A DNA stretch of 64,000 bases from CF-13 sp035279665 (GTDB lineage: Bacteria > Chloroflexota > Dormibacteria > CF-121): contig DATEHI010000052.1 in NCBI GenBank assembly GCA_035279665.1, positions 1 through 64,000 on the forward strand, read 5' to 3'. The notes beneath the pieces are model-generated. The model worked only from the letters and a program-made list of their open reading frames with translations. It ran no database searches and had not been told where the DNA came from. Every line of letters begins with the position of its first letter. The first letter of the stretch is position 1. Shown piece after piece: positions 1-7,634 of this stretch. Made by a program: the position numbers and the translations under genes.

Positions 1-787
1 TGTCGCTGCGCGCACACCTGTGGTGGCGAGCCTCAAGCCGGGCGGCGCCTACGTCGCGACGGACCTGCACGATGCCGGCGGCATTGCGCTGGTCGCGCAG
101 CGCCTGGCCGAAGGCGGGCTGATCAACGGCGCCGCTCGCACCGTTGACGGCCGGACCTTGGCGCAGGTCGCCGCGGCCGCCGTGGAGACGCCCGGCCAGA
201 AGGTGGTGACGCTGCTCGCCAAGCCCTTGAAGCCGACCGGCGGCCTCGCCATCCTCCGTGGCAACCTCGCGCCAGAGGGCTGCGTGGTGAAGCTCGCCGG
301 TCACGAGCGCCTTATGCATCGGGGCCCGGCTCGGGTGTTCGACAGCGAGGAGGCGGCCTTCGCCGCGGTACAGGAGCGCAAGATCAAGGCCGGCGATGTG
401 GTTGTGATCCGTTATGAGGGACCGGTCGGCGGCCCGGGGATGCGCGAGATGCTGGGCGTGACCGGCGCGCTCGTCGGCGAAGGTCTCGGCGACGCCGTCG
501 CACTGATCACCGACGGCCGCTTCTCCGGCGCGACGCACGGTCTGATGGTGGGCCACATCGCACCGGAAGCCGCGCGCGGCGGCCCGCTCGCCGCCCTGCG
601 CGATGGGGACACCATCGTCGTCGATGTCAACAAGCGCCAGTTGAATGTCGAAATATCCGAGGACGAGATCGCTCGGAGGCTGCACGACTGGCAGCCACCG
701 GCACCCCGCTATGCCCAGGGCGTCTTTGCCAAGTACGCCGCGCAGGTGTCGTCAGCCAGCGAGGGAGCCGTTACTCGACCGCGCTAG
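1..787 (+). CDS. ilvD: Dihydroxy-acid dehydratase, 3' part (5' end outside window)
   Basis: Dehydrates 2,3-dihydroxy-isovalerate and -methylvalerate to the 2-oxo acids in valine and isoleucine synthesis. The frame is open from base 2, so the gene starts before the window and about 260 C-terminal residues are visible. Family signatures seen are DLHDAGGI near the visible start, GPVGGPGMREML, and ALITDGRFSGATHG, which matches the second IlvD/Edd signature with the catalytic serine. The Fe-S cysteines of the N-terminal half are not in view. Edd (6-phosphogluconate dehydratase) shares the fold, but the other ilv and leu genes in this window and the DLHDAGGI version favour IlvD. It ends just before an unrelated membrane protein gene. 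Confidence 0.93.
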   Translation, partial: VAARTPVVASLKPGGAYVATDLHDAGGIALVAQRLAEGGLINGAARTVDGRTLAQVAAAAVETPGQKVVTLLAKPLKPTGGLAILRGNLAPEGCVVKLAGHERLMHRGPARVFDSEEAAFAAVQERKIKAGDVVVIRYEGPVGGPGMREMLGVTGALVGEGLGDAVALITDGRFSGATHGLMVGHIAPEAARGGPLAALRDGDTIVVDVNKRQLNVEISEDEIARRLHDWQPPAPRYAQGVFAKYAAQVSSASEGAVTRPR

Positions 788-795
788 GGCGTGTC

Positions 796-1416
796 CTGCG
801 ACGCTTCTGGCTGATCGTCGGCGTCGGGCTTGCCACGGCCACCATCCTGCTCGTCAGTCCATTCCTTGGCCAGGTAACCCACCACCCGTCGGCGGGACTC
901 AGGTTTTCGGGAGCCATGAATGGCGAGATGACCGAGCTGTCGAATTATCGCGACTTCAACTCGGGGTGCTTTACCAGCACGGTCCAGCGCACCAAAGTTT
1001 GGAGCGGCGGTTTTGTCGGTGTCGTCGGAAAAGATCACATGGTGTTGCTGATCAGCGTGAGTCCTTACACGGGGCCGGGAAAGTACGCGGATCCGGCTGT
1101 CAGCGACACGCGCACGCTCTACCAGGGGACCGGCATCCGCCCAAGGGTCGGCGCGCCGGTTCACGTCGTCCTCGGAACCATCCCGCCAAACGCTCCAACG
1201 GCGACGGAGTACGGCAGCCATCCGAACCCAGCGTTCGCGCGAACGTCGCAAGTCAACGCCGGGCACCAACCCCCGGTGGGGCAGGCCTCGCTCGCGCTCA
1301 ACGCCGATCAAAAATCCGGGCAGATCACCGCCGTCCTGATGAACGCGCGAGCGATCGCCGCGGCCCCGCTAACGGTGAGCGGGTCATTCGACTGCGGCAC
1401 GGTCGAATCGCACTGA
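796..1416 (+). CDS. Hypothetical exported or membrane-anchored protein, non-ATG start likely
   Basis: I do not recognise the family. The first ATG in frame is at 916, but upstream codons 796-870 in the same frame encode a basic-hydrophobic stretch (LRRFWLIVGVGLATATILL) that looks like a signal anchor, followed by SPFLG. No ATG, GTG or TTG lies in frame back into ilvD, so I place the start at CTG 796, with AGGG at 786-789 as a weak ribosome site. The product would be 206 residues (166 from the ATG). The rest is a soluble domain rich in Gly, Thr and Pro with no motif I can name. It ends 24 bases before the stop of the convergent gene at 1441. Confidence 0.5.
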   Translation: MRRFWLIVGVGLATATILLVSPFLGQVTHHPSAGLRFSGAMNGEMTELSNYRDFNSGCFTSTVQRTKVWSGGFVGVVGKDHMVLLISVSPYTGPGKYADPAVSDTRTLYQGTGIRPRVGAPVHVVLGTIPPNAPTATEYGSHPNPAFARTSQVNAGHQPPVGQASLALNADQKSGQITAVLMNARAIAAAPLTVSGSFDCGTVESH

Positions 1417-1440
1417 GCTCGATTGATCAACTGACGGTCG

Positions 1441-2388
1441 CTAGTGAGTCGGACTAGGGCTCATTGGAGGAGTCGCGGTCGGGCTTGCGGAGGGCCACGG
1501 TGGCAGTGCCACTCGGGGAGCCGACACTGGGTCGCCATTGAGGTGTTGCTGGCGAAGCGGATAGGCGTTCGTGATCGGTTGGCCGTCTGCTCCGACGGGA
1601 TACTCGGTCGTCACGTCCCCGACATTCGGGCTGGGAGTCAATGGGCGCCCTTCCTGGTCGTAGAGCAGCACGTCGGGCAGTGGCTTGCCGTCCCTGGAGT
1701 AGGGATAGATGTTGGTTAAGGCGTCGCCGTTCGGCAGGATCAGCGGTTGCGATTGGCCTGATCCGCTCGATTCCACCATTGCGTAAGAGGGAAAGGTGCC
1801 CATTCGGGCAAGCACCGGAATTGCGATGAGCGCGATCATCACGTTGGCAGCAATCGCCAGGAAGCGCCCGCGGTTCGACAGCGCACGGTTTCGGCGGCCC
1901 AACCGGATCGACACGACGATCGCAATCGCCGCGGCGATGATCTCGATCAGTCCGCGGCTCGAGAATGGATTCGGGATGGGCCGAAGGTTGTAGTTCCGGC
2001 TGAAGGCTTCGGTAAGCAACAGGACCACGATGTACGCGCGTAGCACCCACCATGCCGGTCGCAATTCCGGGAGAAACGCCCGCACCTGCACAAACCAAGC
2101 CGACGCCGTCACTGCTCGAACTGCCAGCCGCAGGTCGCGAAGGGGTCTGTCCTGTCGTGTCCCGCCGGTGTGCGTGGCACTGTAGGCTTCGCGCAATTCC
2201 TGCGCGTACTGTTCAGGTGGGCCCAGACGTTCGGCAAGCGGACCTCCCTCTACGGATGCCACTTCCCGCAGGTGGTCTTCGAGCTCCTCAAGGAGCACGT
2301 CCGCCTGATCCCGTGGGAGGTCGGACAGCGCAGCCCGAACGGAGGACGCGTAGGTTGCGACGTCGTTTGCCGGATCGCTACTTGCCAT
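1441..2388 (-). CDS. HAAS/DUF1700-like multi-pass membrane protein, partner of PadR regulator
   Basis: 315 residues. The N-terminal 70 residues form a helical domain with LPRDQADVLLEELEDHLRE and RLGPPEQYAQELREAY, which fits the HAAS/DUF1700 signalling domain usually encoded next to PadR regulators. Hydrophobic segments follow at about residues 110-130, 140-160 and 178-196, and then a Pro/Ser/Thr-rich tail of about 110 residues that would be extracytoplasmic. Its start overlaps the end of the padR gene by 11 bases (2378-2388), so the two are co-transcribed and probably translationally coupled. The role (sensing or envelope homeostasis) is inferred from that pairing only. Confidence 0.75.
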   Translation of the reverse strand: MASSDPANDVATYASSVRAALSDLPRDQADVLLEELEDHLREVASVEGGPLAERLGPPEQYAQELREAYSATHTGGTRQDRPLRDLRLAVRAVTASAWFVQVRAFLPELRPAWWVLRAYIVVLLLTEAFSRNYNLRPIPNPFSSRGLIEIIAAAIAIVVSIRLGRRNRALSNRGRFLAIAANVMIALIAIPVLARMGTFPSYAMVESSGSGQSQPLILPNGDALTNIYPYSRDGKPLPDVLLYDQEGRPLTPSPNVGDVTTEYPVGADGQPITNAYPLRQQHLNGDPVSAPRVALPPWPSASPTATPPMSPSPTH

Positions 2389-2731
2389 GACCGTTACTCC
2401 TTCCGTTCAGGAGATGGTTGAGCGCCTTGCTCAAGGAGACCCACGTCTGGGCCGATTGATCGAGGGCTTTTCGACCACGGTTGTTGAGGCCGTAGTACTT
2501 GCGGTGCGGCCCCTCGTCAGAGGGAACGACGTATGAATTCAGCGCGCCGGCCTGATAGAGGCGCCGCAGTGTGCCGTAGACGGACGCATCGCCGACCTGG
2601 TCCAGGCCGTTTTCGCGGAGCCGCCGGACGACGTCATACCCATAGCTATCCGCCTCCGCCAGGACGGCCAGCACGGCAAGATCGAGAACGCCTTTGAGCA
2701 GTTGGGTGGTATCGACTTCGGCCTGGTTCAT
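2378..2731 (-). CDS. PadR-family transcriptional regulator
   Basis: 117 residues with the compact PadR winged helix: LLKGVLDLAVLAVLAEADSYGYDVVRRL (recognition helices), then GDASVYGTLRRLYQAGAL and the wing GPHRKYYGLNNRGRKAL, and a short C-terminal dimerisation helix. PadR proteins usually repress their own operon and respond to small ligands or to the membrane partner. A perfect inverted repeat overlaps the predicted promoter just upstream (2744-2772), which suggests autoregulation. The HAAS-type membrane gene follows with an 11-base overlap. The predicted transcript leader is only about six bases. Confidence 0.92.
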   Translation of the reverse strand: MNQAEVDTTQLLKGVLDLAVLAVLAEADSYGYDVVRRLRENGLDQVGDASVYGTLRRLYQAGALNSYVVPSDEGPHRKYYGLNNRGRKALDQSAQTWVSLSKALNHLLNGRSNGHGK

Positions 2732-2743
2732 CTGACGGCATAG

Positions 2744-2772
2744 ACACTACTACGGATTGCAGAGTAGTGCAA
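2744..2772 (-). promoter_or_regulatory. padR promoter with inverted-repeat operator
   Basis: On the minus strand TTGCAC (2767-2772) and TAGTGT (2744-2749) are separated by exactly 17 bases and would start transcription about 6 bases before the padR ATG. The perfect inverted repeat CACTACT (2745-2751) / AGTAGTG (2763-2769) with an 11-base spacer covers both promoter boxes. Binding by PadR is inferred. Confidence 0.55.
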
Positions 2773-2824
2773 CACTCGGATCGCTGAGCAGTGAAACGAC
2801 CTAGCGGCCCCGTACGCTAACCGC

Positions 2825-4405
2825 ATGGGATTCATCGAGCTGGTCGAGGTCGGCTATGCCTTCCCCGGTGGCCGGACACTGTTCGACAAGGTCTCCTTCA
2901 AAGTCCCTGACGGCGAGCGCGTGGCCCTTGTCGGCGACAACGGCGTGGGGAAGACGACGCTGCTGCGCTTGATCGCTGAAGCGGACGACGCGCATAACGG
3001 CTTGATCCGCGCGATCGGACGGCTGGCCCGGATGCCGCAGCTCGTCCATGATCCCCACTCCCCCGCTACGCTTCGCGAGTTGCTGCTCGCCCAGGCCCCG
3101 GTCGAGCTGGCACGCGCGGGGGCCGCGCTGGTGACGGCCGAGCGCACCATGCAGGCTGGCGCGACGGAGGCCGCCGGCGTCGCTTACGCCGATGCCGTCC
3201 ATCGCTGGGGCGAGCTCGGTGGCTACGAGCTCGAAGTGAGCTGGAACGCCGCGTCCATGACGGCCATGGGCGAGCCGTTCGAGGCGATAGGCGCGCGCGT
3301 GGCCCATACGTTCTCCGGCGGCGAGCTGAAACGCATCCTGCTCGAGGCGCTGTTCCGCTCCGACGCGGAGGTTGTCCTGCTCGATGAGCCGGACAACTTT
3401 CTCGATGTCGTCGGCAAGGAGTGGCTCGAGGCGACGATGACGGCCAGCCGCAAGACGATCCTCTATGTAAGCCATGACCGCGAATTCCTGGGCAACACCT
3501 CCACGCAGATCGTGACCCTCGAGGCGAAGGGCAGCTGGACGCATCCGGCACCGTTCGGCAGCTACGAGGAGGCTCGCCAGGCACGCATCGCCGGCCTGGA
3601 GAAGGATCATCGCCGCTATCAGGAGCAGCGCTCGGCGTTGATCGCCACCCTCAAGGAGTATCGCCGCCGAGCGCAATCATCAGACGTGTGGGGCCCGAAA
3701 GTCCGAGCAGCCGAGAGCCGGCTCCGGCTCTTCGACGAGAAAACCGAGCTGGTCGAGCGGCCGCGCGAGCAGAAAGTGACGATCCGCTTGGGCGGGGGTC
3801 GCACCGGCACGATCGCCTTGCGGATCAAGGAGCTTGCCTTCCCCGGGCTGGTGCGACCGTTCAGCACCGAGATCCTTTTCGGTCAACGCGTGGGCGTGAT
3901 TGGCAAGAACGGGACCGGCAAGAGCCACTTCGTCCGCCTGCTCGCGGGCCACGCGGTCGAGCACACAGGAGACTGGATGCTGGGCGCCCGCGTCAACGTC
4001 GGCTACTTCTCGCAACTGCACGACTCGCCGCATCTCGCGCGCGCAGCACCGCTCGCCGTCCTCAGCCGTGAGGGGCTCGACCGCACCGCCGCCATGGGGA
4101 CGCTTCGCCGCTACGAACTCGACGGCGCCGCCGACGTCCCCTTCGAGAAACTCTCAGGCGGCCAGCAGGCCCGCCTGCAGATTCTCGTGCTCGAGGTCCG
4201 CGGATCGACGATGCTCGTCCTGGACGAGCCGACCGACAACCTCGACGTCGCCTCCGCCGATGCGCTCGAGTACGCGCTCTGGAAGTACGAGGGCACCATC
4301 CTGGCGGTCACGCACGACCGCTGGCTGCTGAAGTCGTTTCAGCGCTTTCTCGTGTTCGGCTCGGAAGGATTGGTGAAGGAGTCTGACGACCCGGCCTGGG
4401 TCTGA
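2825..4405 (+). CDS. ABC-F family ATPase (ribosome-associated type)
   Basis: 526 residues with two ABC ATPase domains and no membrane segment, so not a transporter. Domain 1: Walker A GDNGVGKTT at residues 37-45, signature FSGGELKR, Walker B VVLLDEPDN. A charged linker rich in Arg and Glu follows (EKDHRRYQEQRSALIATL onwards). Domain 2: Walker A GKNGTGKS, signature LSGGQQARLQ, Walker B LVLDEPTDNLD. ABC-F proteins act on the ribosomal E site as translation factors, and some protect against ribosome-targeting antibiotics. The sequence does not say which. The first Walker B has DEPDNFLD where DEPTNHLD is usual. It converges on proC with a 19-base gap. Confidence 0.9.
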   Translation: MGFIELVEVGYAFPGGRTLFDKVSFKVPDGERVALVGDNGVGKTTLLRLIAEADDAHNGLIRAIGRLARMPQLVHDPHSPATLRELLLAQAPVELARAGAALVTAERTMQAGATEAAGVAYADAVHRWGELGGYELEVSWNAASMTAMGEPFEAIGARVAHTFSGGELKRILLEALFRSDAEVVLLDEPDNFLDVVGKEWLEATMTASRKTILYVSHDREFLGNTSTQIVTLEAKGSWTHPAPFGSYEEARQARIAGLEKDHRRYQEQRSALIATLKEYRRRAQSSDVWGPKVRAAESRLRLFDEKTELVERPREQKVTIRLGGGRTGTIALRIKELAFPGLVRPFSTEILFGQRVGVIGKNGTGKSHFVRLLAGHAVEHTGDWMLGARVNVGYFSQLHDSPHLARAAPLAVLSREGLDRTAAMGTLRRYELDGAADVPFEKLSGGQQARLQILVLEVRGSTMLVLDEPTDNLDVASADALEYALWKYEGTILAVTHDRWLLKSFQRFLVFGSEGLVKESDDPAWV

Positions 4406-4424
4406 GGCCGACCGTCCGGCAGCG

Positions 4425-5294
4425 TCAGCTATCCGAGCGCGGCGGCATCGGCTCGGGATCTTTGCCGGCGCTCAGGCTGTCCGACAAGGACATCGTCCGC
4501 CGATAGGCGGCCCAGACGGCGTCGGCCAGCACCGTGCGCAGGCGGCCACGCTCGAGCTCGTGCAGCGCCGCCGCTGACGTCCCGCCCGGGGAGGTCACCA
4601 TGTCGCGAAGCTGGGCGGGATGTTTCTGCGTCCGTTCGGCGAACGCGACCGATCCCTTGATCGTTTCGAGGACCAGGTCGTGCGCCAGGTGGCGGGGAAA
4701 TCCGAGGTGGACGGCGCTGTCGATCAGCGCCTCCATGACCAGGAAGACATAGGTCGGACCGGTGCCGCTGACCGCCGTCGCCATTGCGACGAAGCGCTCG
4801 TCGCCCACCTGTCGCTCGTGGCCGAGTGCGCCGAGCAACGCGCGGGCCTGCTCGCGATGCGCCTCGGTCGCCTCCGGCGTGGCGTACCAGATGTTCACGC
4901 CTTCGCCGATCTGGGCTGGCGTGTTGGGCATGACGCGGACAACCGCGTTGTGGTTGAGACCCTTGCGCAGCGTTTCCGTCGTCGCTCCAGCGATGATCGA
5001 GATCACCAGCTTCTCGGGCGCCAGGCTGCCGCGAAGCTCGGCCAGGACACCCGGCATCACCTGCGGCTTGATGCCGAGCACCACGACGTCACCACGCTTC
5101 GCCGCCTCGGCATTTTCGGCCGTCACGTGGATCCCATACTTTTCGCCCAGCGCGTGCCGTCGGTCGGCACGGGGATGGCTGGCAACGATCGACCCGGCCG
5201 CCACCAGCTTGCGCTCCAGCACGCCGGCGATGATCGCCTCGGCCATCACGCCAGCCCCGACGACGCTGAGTGTCGATTCCCGGAGTGGACTCAT
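4425..5294 (-). CDS. proC: Pyrroline-5-carboxylate reductase
   Basis: Reduces 1-pyrroline-5-carboxylate to proline with NAD(P)H, the last step of proline synthesis, in the cytoplasm. 289 residues, slightly longer than usual because of a C-terminal tail. The N-terminal Rossmann motif VVGAGVMAEAIIAGVL, the loop VMPNTPAQIGEGV, the helix SGTGPTYVFLVMEAL and the signature MVTSPGGTSAAALHELE are all present. It lies last in a minus-strand group with the YciI-like and SDR genes, 33 bases after the YciI stop, so co-transcription is possible but the functions look unrelated. Confidence 0.95.
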   Translation of the reverse strand: MSPLRESTLSVVGAGVMAEAIIAGVLERKLVAAGSIVASHPRADRRHALGEKYGIHVTAENAEAAKRGDVVVLGIKPQVMPGVLAELRGSLAPEKLVISIIAGATTETLRKGLNHNAVVRVMPNTPAQIGEGVNIWYATPEATEAHREQARALLGALGHERQVGDERFVAMATAVSGTGPTYVFLVMEALIDSAVHLGFPRHLAHDLVLETIKGSVAFAERTQKHPAQLRDMVTSPGGTSAAALHELERGRLRTVLADAVWAAYRRTMSLSDSLSAGKDPEPMPPRSDS

Positions 5295-5327
5295 CTGCGG
5301 ATTGTACGAAGCGCCAGGGTCAGTGGG

Positions 5328-5639
5328 TCACATCGCGCTGAAGGCCTCGTAAACAACGATTCGTCTTCCCGCCTTCAAAAGCGGACAACCGTTGGCGAGC
5401 GCGATCGCCGCGCTGAGGGACGGTGCCTCAACGATGTTGTAGCCGGTGGCCTGGGAGGCGATCGGTCCGTCTGTCACCCCCTCCTGGCTGACGGTCTTGA
5501 CGCCGCCGGTGAATGGACTGCCGGGGTCCACTAGCGCCTTCCCCAAAGCCCGGTACCATCCGGCCATCTCGGCCATGCCCGCCGCGCGCTCGGCTTCGTT
5601 TTCCGCCATCGGTCCGTGAACGAGCAGTACGTACTTCAT
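5328..5639 (-). CDS. YciI/DGPF-domain protein
   Basis: 103 residues starting MKYVLLVHG, the usual first strand of the YCII-related dimeric alpha/beta fold. It continues with AGWYRALGKALVDPGSPF and ends SAAIALANGCPLLKAGRRIVVYEAFSAM. Such proteins often sit next to ECF sigma factors or oxidoreductases, and the biochemical role of most is unknown. Here an SDR gene overlaps its start by 4 bases (ATGA, 5636-5639), so the two are translated from one message, and a sigma-factor gene lies divergently just beyond the SDR. Confidence 0.85.
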   Translation of the reverse strand: MKYVLLVHGPMAENEAERAAGMAEMAGWYRALGKALVDPGSPFTGGVKTVSQEGVTDGPIASQATGYNIVEAPSLSAAIALANGCPLLKAGRRIVVYEAFSAM

Positions 5640-6430
5640 CGTTTCTCCTTGAGTGCGTGGACCGGTGGCTGCCGATCCACCGGCGCCGCGCCGGGGAGCG
5701 GCTGCAAGCCGTCGGCCGTCAGCATGTGCGCTCCCGCGGCCTCACCACCAGTGGCAATGCTCACAAAGGCCCTCCCGGCGATTTCGGGCGTCACCGGCTT
5801 CCCGAGTTGTCGAAGGTATTCTTCTTCGCCGACGCCCATCCGGTCCGCGTACGCGACCGTCGCGGCTCGACCGAGGTCGGTTAAAGGTGTGAGTCTCGGC
5901 AGCACGGCGCTGACCATGATCTGCAGGTCGCCGCGGCGCGCCTCCTGGGCCGCATAATCCGCCATGAAACGCTGGGTGGCTTTGGCCCCCGCATATCCGC
6001 CGCTCAATGGGGACCCCATGATCGCGGCCCCGCTGCTCATCACGATGATCCGGCTTCCGGGACGCAGCGGCAGGAGGAGCGCTTCACGCAACCAGTAGAA
6101 CGTCATCTGCACGTCGGTGTTCCAGTTCAAGGAGAACGACTCCCAGGTCTGGAGGTGCAGCGGGCGCATGGATGGCGCCGCGCCGGCGACCAGGGCGACG
6201 ATGTCAGGGCGATACTGTCGGAGTAGCTTGCTGGCGAGGCCTGGCTCAGTCGCATCTCCCGGTTCGAGCTGCAGATGCTTGTGACCGGCGGCAAACGTCG
6301 AAAGCGGGCTGGTGTCGCGGGCCACCGCCACAACCGAGGCGCCTTCGGCCAGGAATGCCTCGGCCACGCCTCGTCCCAGTCCACGGCTGGCGCCAACGAC
6401 GATCGCACGCGCGTCGGCGAGTTGGTTCAT
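5636..6430 (-). CDS. Short-chain dehydrogenase/reductase (SDR)
   Basis: 264 residues. Classical SDR features: cofactor motif GASRGLGRGVAEAF near the N terminus, VALVAGAAPS in place of the NNAG segment, catalytic serine in MSSGAAIMGSP and the YxxxK pair in YAGAK. Substrate unknown. The canonical NNAG is replaced by VAGAA, which occurs in divergent SDRs. AGGAGGTAAGG precedes the ATG at 6430, a strong ribosome site. It is the first gene of the SDR, YciI, proC group and is divergent from the sigma-factor gene at 6481 across 50 bases. Confidence 0.88.
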   Translation of the reverse strand: MNQLADARAIVVGASRGLGRGVAEAFLAEGASVVAVARDTSPLSTFAAGHKHLQLEPGDATEPGLASKLLRQYRPDIVALVAGAAPSMRPLHLQTWESFSLNWNTDVQMTFYWLREALLLPLRPGSRIIVMSSGAAIMGSPLSGGYAGAKATQRFMADYAAQEARRGDLQIMVSAVLPRLTPLTDLGRAATVAYADRMGVGEEEYLRQLGKPVTPEIAGRAFVSIATGGEAAGAHMLTADGLQPLPGAAPVDRQPPVHALKEKR

Positions 6431-6480
6431 CCTTACCTCCTGTCATCCACATAGACGCGAGACGCTGACACGGGGCGTGC

Positions 6481-7116
6481 GTGTCAGGGAATGGCGTCTT
6501 TAGGGAGAGGCTGTTGGTACCGTCCGCGAGCATCCCGGGCGACGATGAGCTCCTCCGCGCCATTGGCGAGGGAGAGGTGCACGCCATTGCGCTCGTCTAC
6601 CAGCGGCACGGTGCAAAGATGGTGTCCTTCGCCCGGCGGTACGTGAACGATCCGGGGTCTGCCGAGGACGTGGTCGCAGAACTGCTGGGGCGCTGGCTCG
6701 AGCGGCCGCCAAGGATCCGCGACGCCGACCGGATCGGCGCCTTCCTGGCGACTAGCGTCTATCACGCGGCCATCGACTGGATCCGCCGGGAACGGGTTGC
6801 TCACGGGAGCCCGCCGCGCAGCGAGGGCGGCCTCGCCGTCGAGGCGGGCCGCGTGAAAGCGCCTATCAGCAACCCTGGTGGCGAACCGACTCGAGAATCG
6901 CTGCGGAGCCGACTGGCTCGCGCGCTCGACCAGCTATCGGCCGCCGACCGGTTGTTGCTCGAAGCACACTACGGGCAGACACTCACGCCATCTGAATCGA
7001 TGTTGCTCCTTGGCATCAACCGGGCAGCGTTTGATCAGCGGCTACACCGGGCGCGCACCAGGCTAGCGCAGCTGCTCGCGGCGGAAGAGCCCGCGGCGCG
7101 AGAGGGCGAGAAATGA
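6481..7116 (+). CDS. ECF-type RNA polymerase sigma factor
   Basis: About 211 residues. Region 2 runs through ALVYQRHGAKMVSFARRYV, PGSAEDVVAELLGRW and FLATSVYHAAIDWIRRERV. Region 4 is LSAADRLLLEAHYGQTLT followed by a helix-turn-helix ending RLHRARTRLAQLL. No cognate anti-sigma gene is adjacent. Instead the downstream gene overlaps by 4 bases (ATGA) and encodes a monooxygenase-fold protein. The start is uncertain: GTG at 6481 gives the longest form, while TTG at 6514 has a purine-rich AGGGAGAGG directly upstream but too close for a normal site. Confidence 0.85.
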   Translation: MSGNGVFRERLLVPSASIPGDDELLRAIGEGEVHAIALVYQRHGAKMVSFARRYVNDPGSAEDVVAELLGRWLERPPRIRDADRIGAFLATSVYHAAIDWIRRERVAHGSPPRSEGGLAVEAGRVKAPISNPGGEPTRESLRSRLARALDQLSAADRLLLEAHYGQTLTPSESMLLLGINRAAFDQRLHRARTRLAQLLAAEEPAAREGEK

Positions 7117-7574
7117 TCAACGAGCCAACGCTAGCCGAGCTCGACGCCTCGATCGCTTCGGTTGGTTTTCCGGTACGGGCCGAGGCCCTCGAGCAGACAT
7201 GGGCCCTCACCGCCGAAACGCCGCCGTCGAAGGCGTTCCACGAGCGGATCCGGCGGGCCATTGGCCAGTCCGTGCCGACCGGCGAGCTCATGCTCCTGGT
7301 CACGCTGCGGGCAAGGCCGGGACGGGAGACCGAGCTCGCCGAGGCCTCGGACGCATTCGTTCGCGCGACCCGGGACTTGCCCGGCATCCGGGGATCGACA
7401 CTCTATCGATCGGCGGCTGACCCGCTGGCGTTCACGCTGGCTGAGCGTTTCAGCGGACGACAAGCCCTCGACCGCCACATGGCCTCAGACTATTTCCAGC
7501 GCTTTCAAGCGATCCAGGCGCCACTCTTGGACGCGCCAGTCGACGTCGTGTTTTATGAGCGGAGACTCGGCTGA
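7113..7574 (+). CDS. Antibiotic-biosynthesis-monooxygenase (ABM) domain protein
   Basis: 153 residues. Residues from about 50 on (ELMLLVTLRARPGRETEL, then FVRATRDLPGIRGSTLY and LAERFSGRQALDRHMAS) match the ABM ferredoxin-like fold found in quinol monooxygenases and many stress-related small proteins. The N-terminal 45 residues are extra. It overlaps the sigma-factor gene by 4 bases and is therefore expressed with it. Enzymatic activity cannot be read from sequence, and a sensing or modulating role for the sigma factor is equally possible. Confidence 0.78.
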   Translation: MINEPTLAELDASIASVGFPVRAEALEQTWALTAETPPSKAFHERIRRAIGQSVPTGELMLLVTLRARPGRETELAEASDAFVRATRDLPGIRGSTLYRSAADPLAFTLAERFSGRQALDRHMASDYFQRFQAIQAPLLDAPVDVVFYERRLG

Positions 7575-7634
7575 CTATTTCGATCTGTTTAATCAAACAA
7601 CTCGGGACTGCTTGCGGGGGAGGGTCACGGTGGG

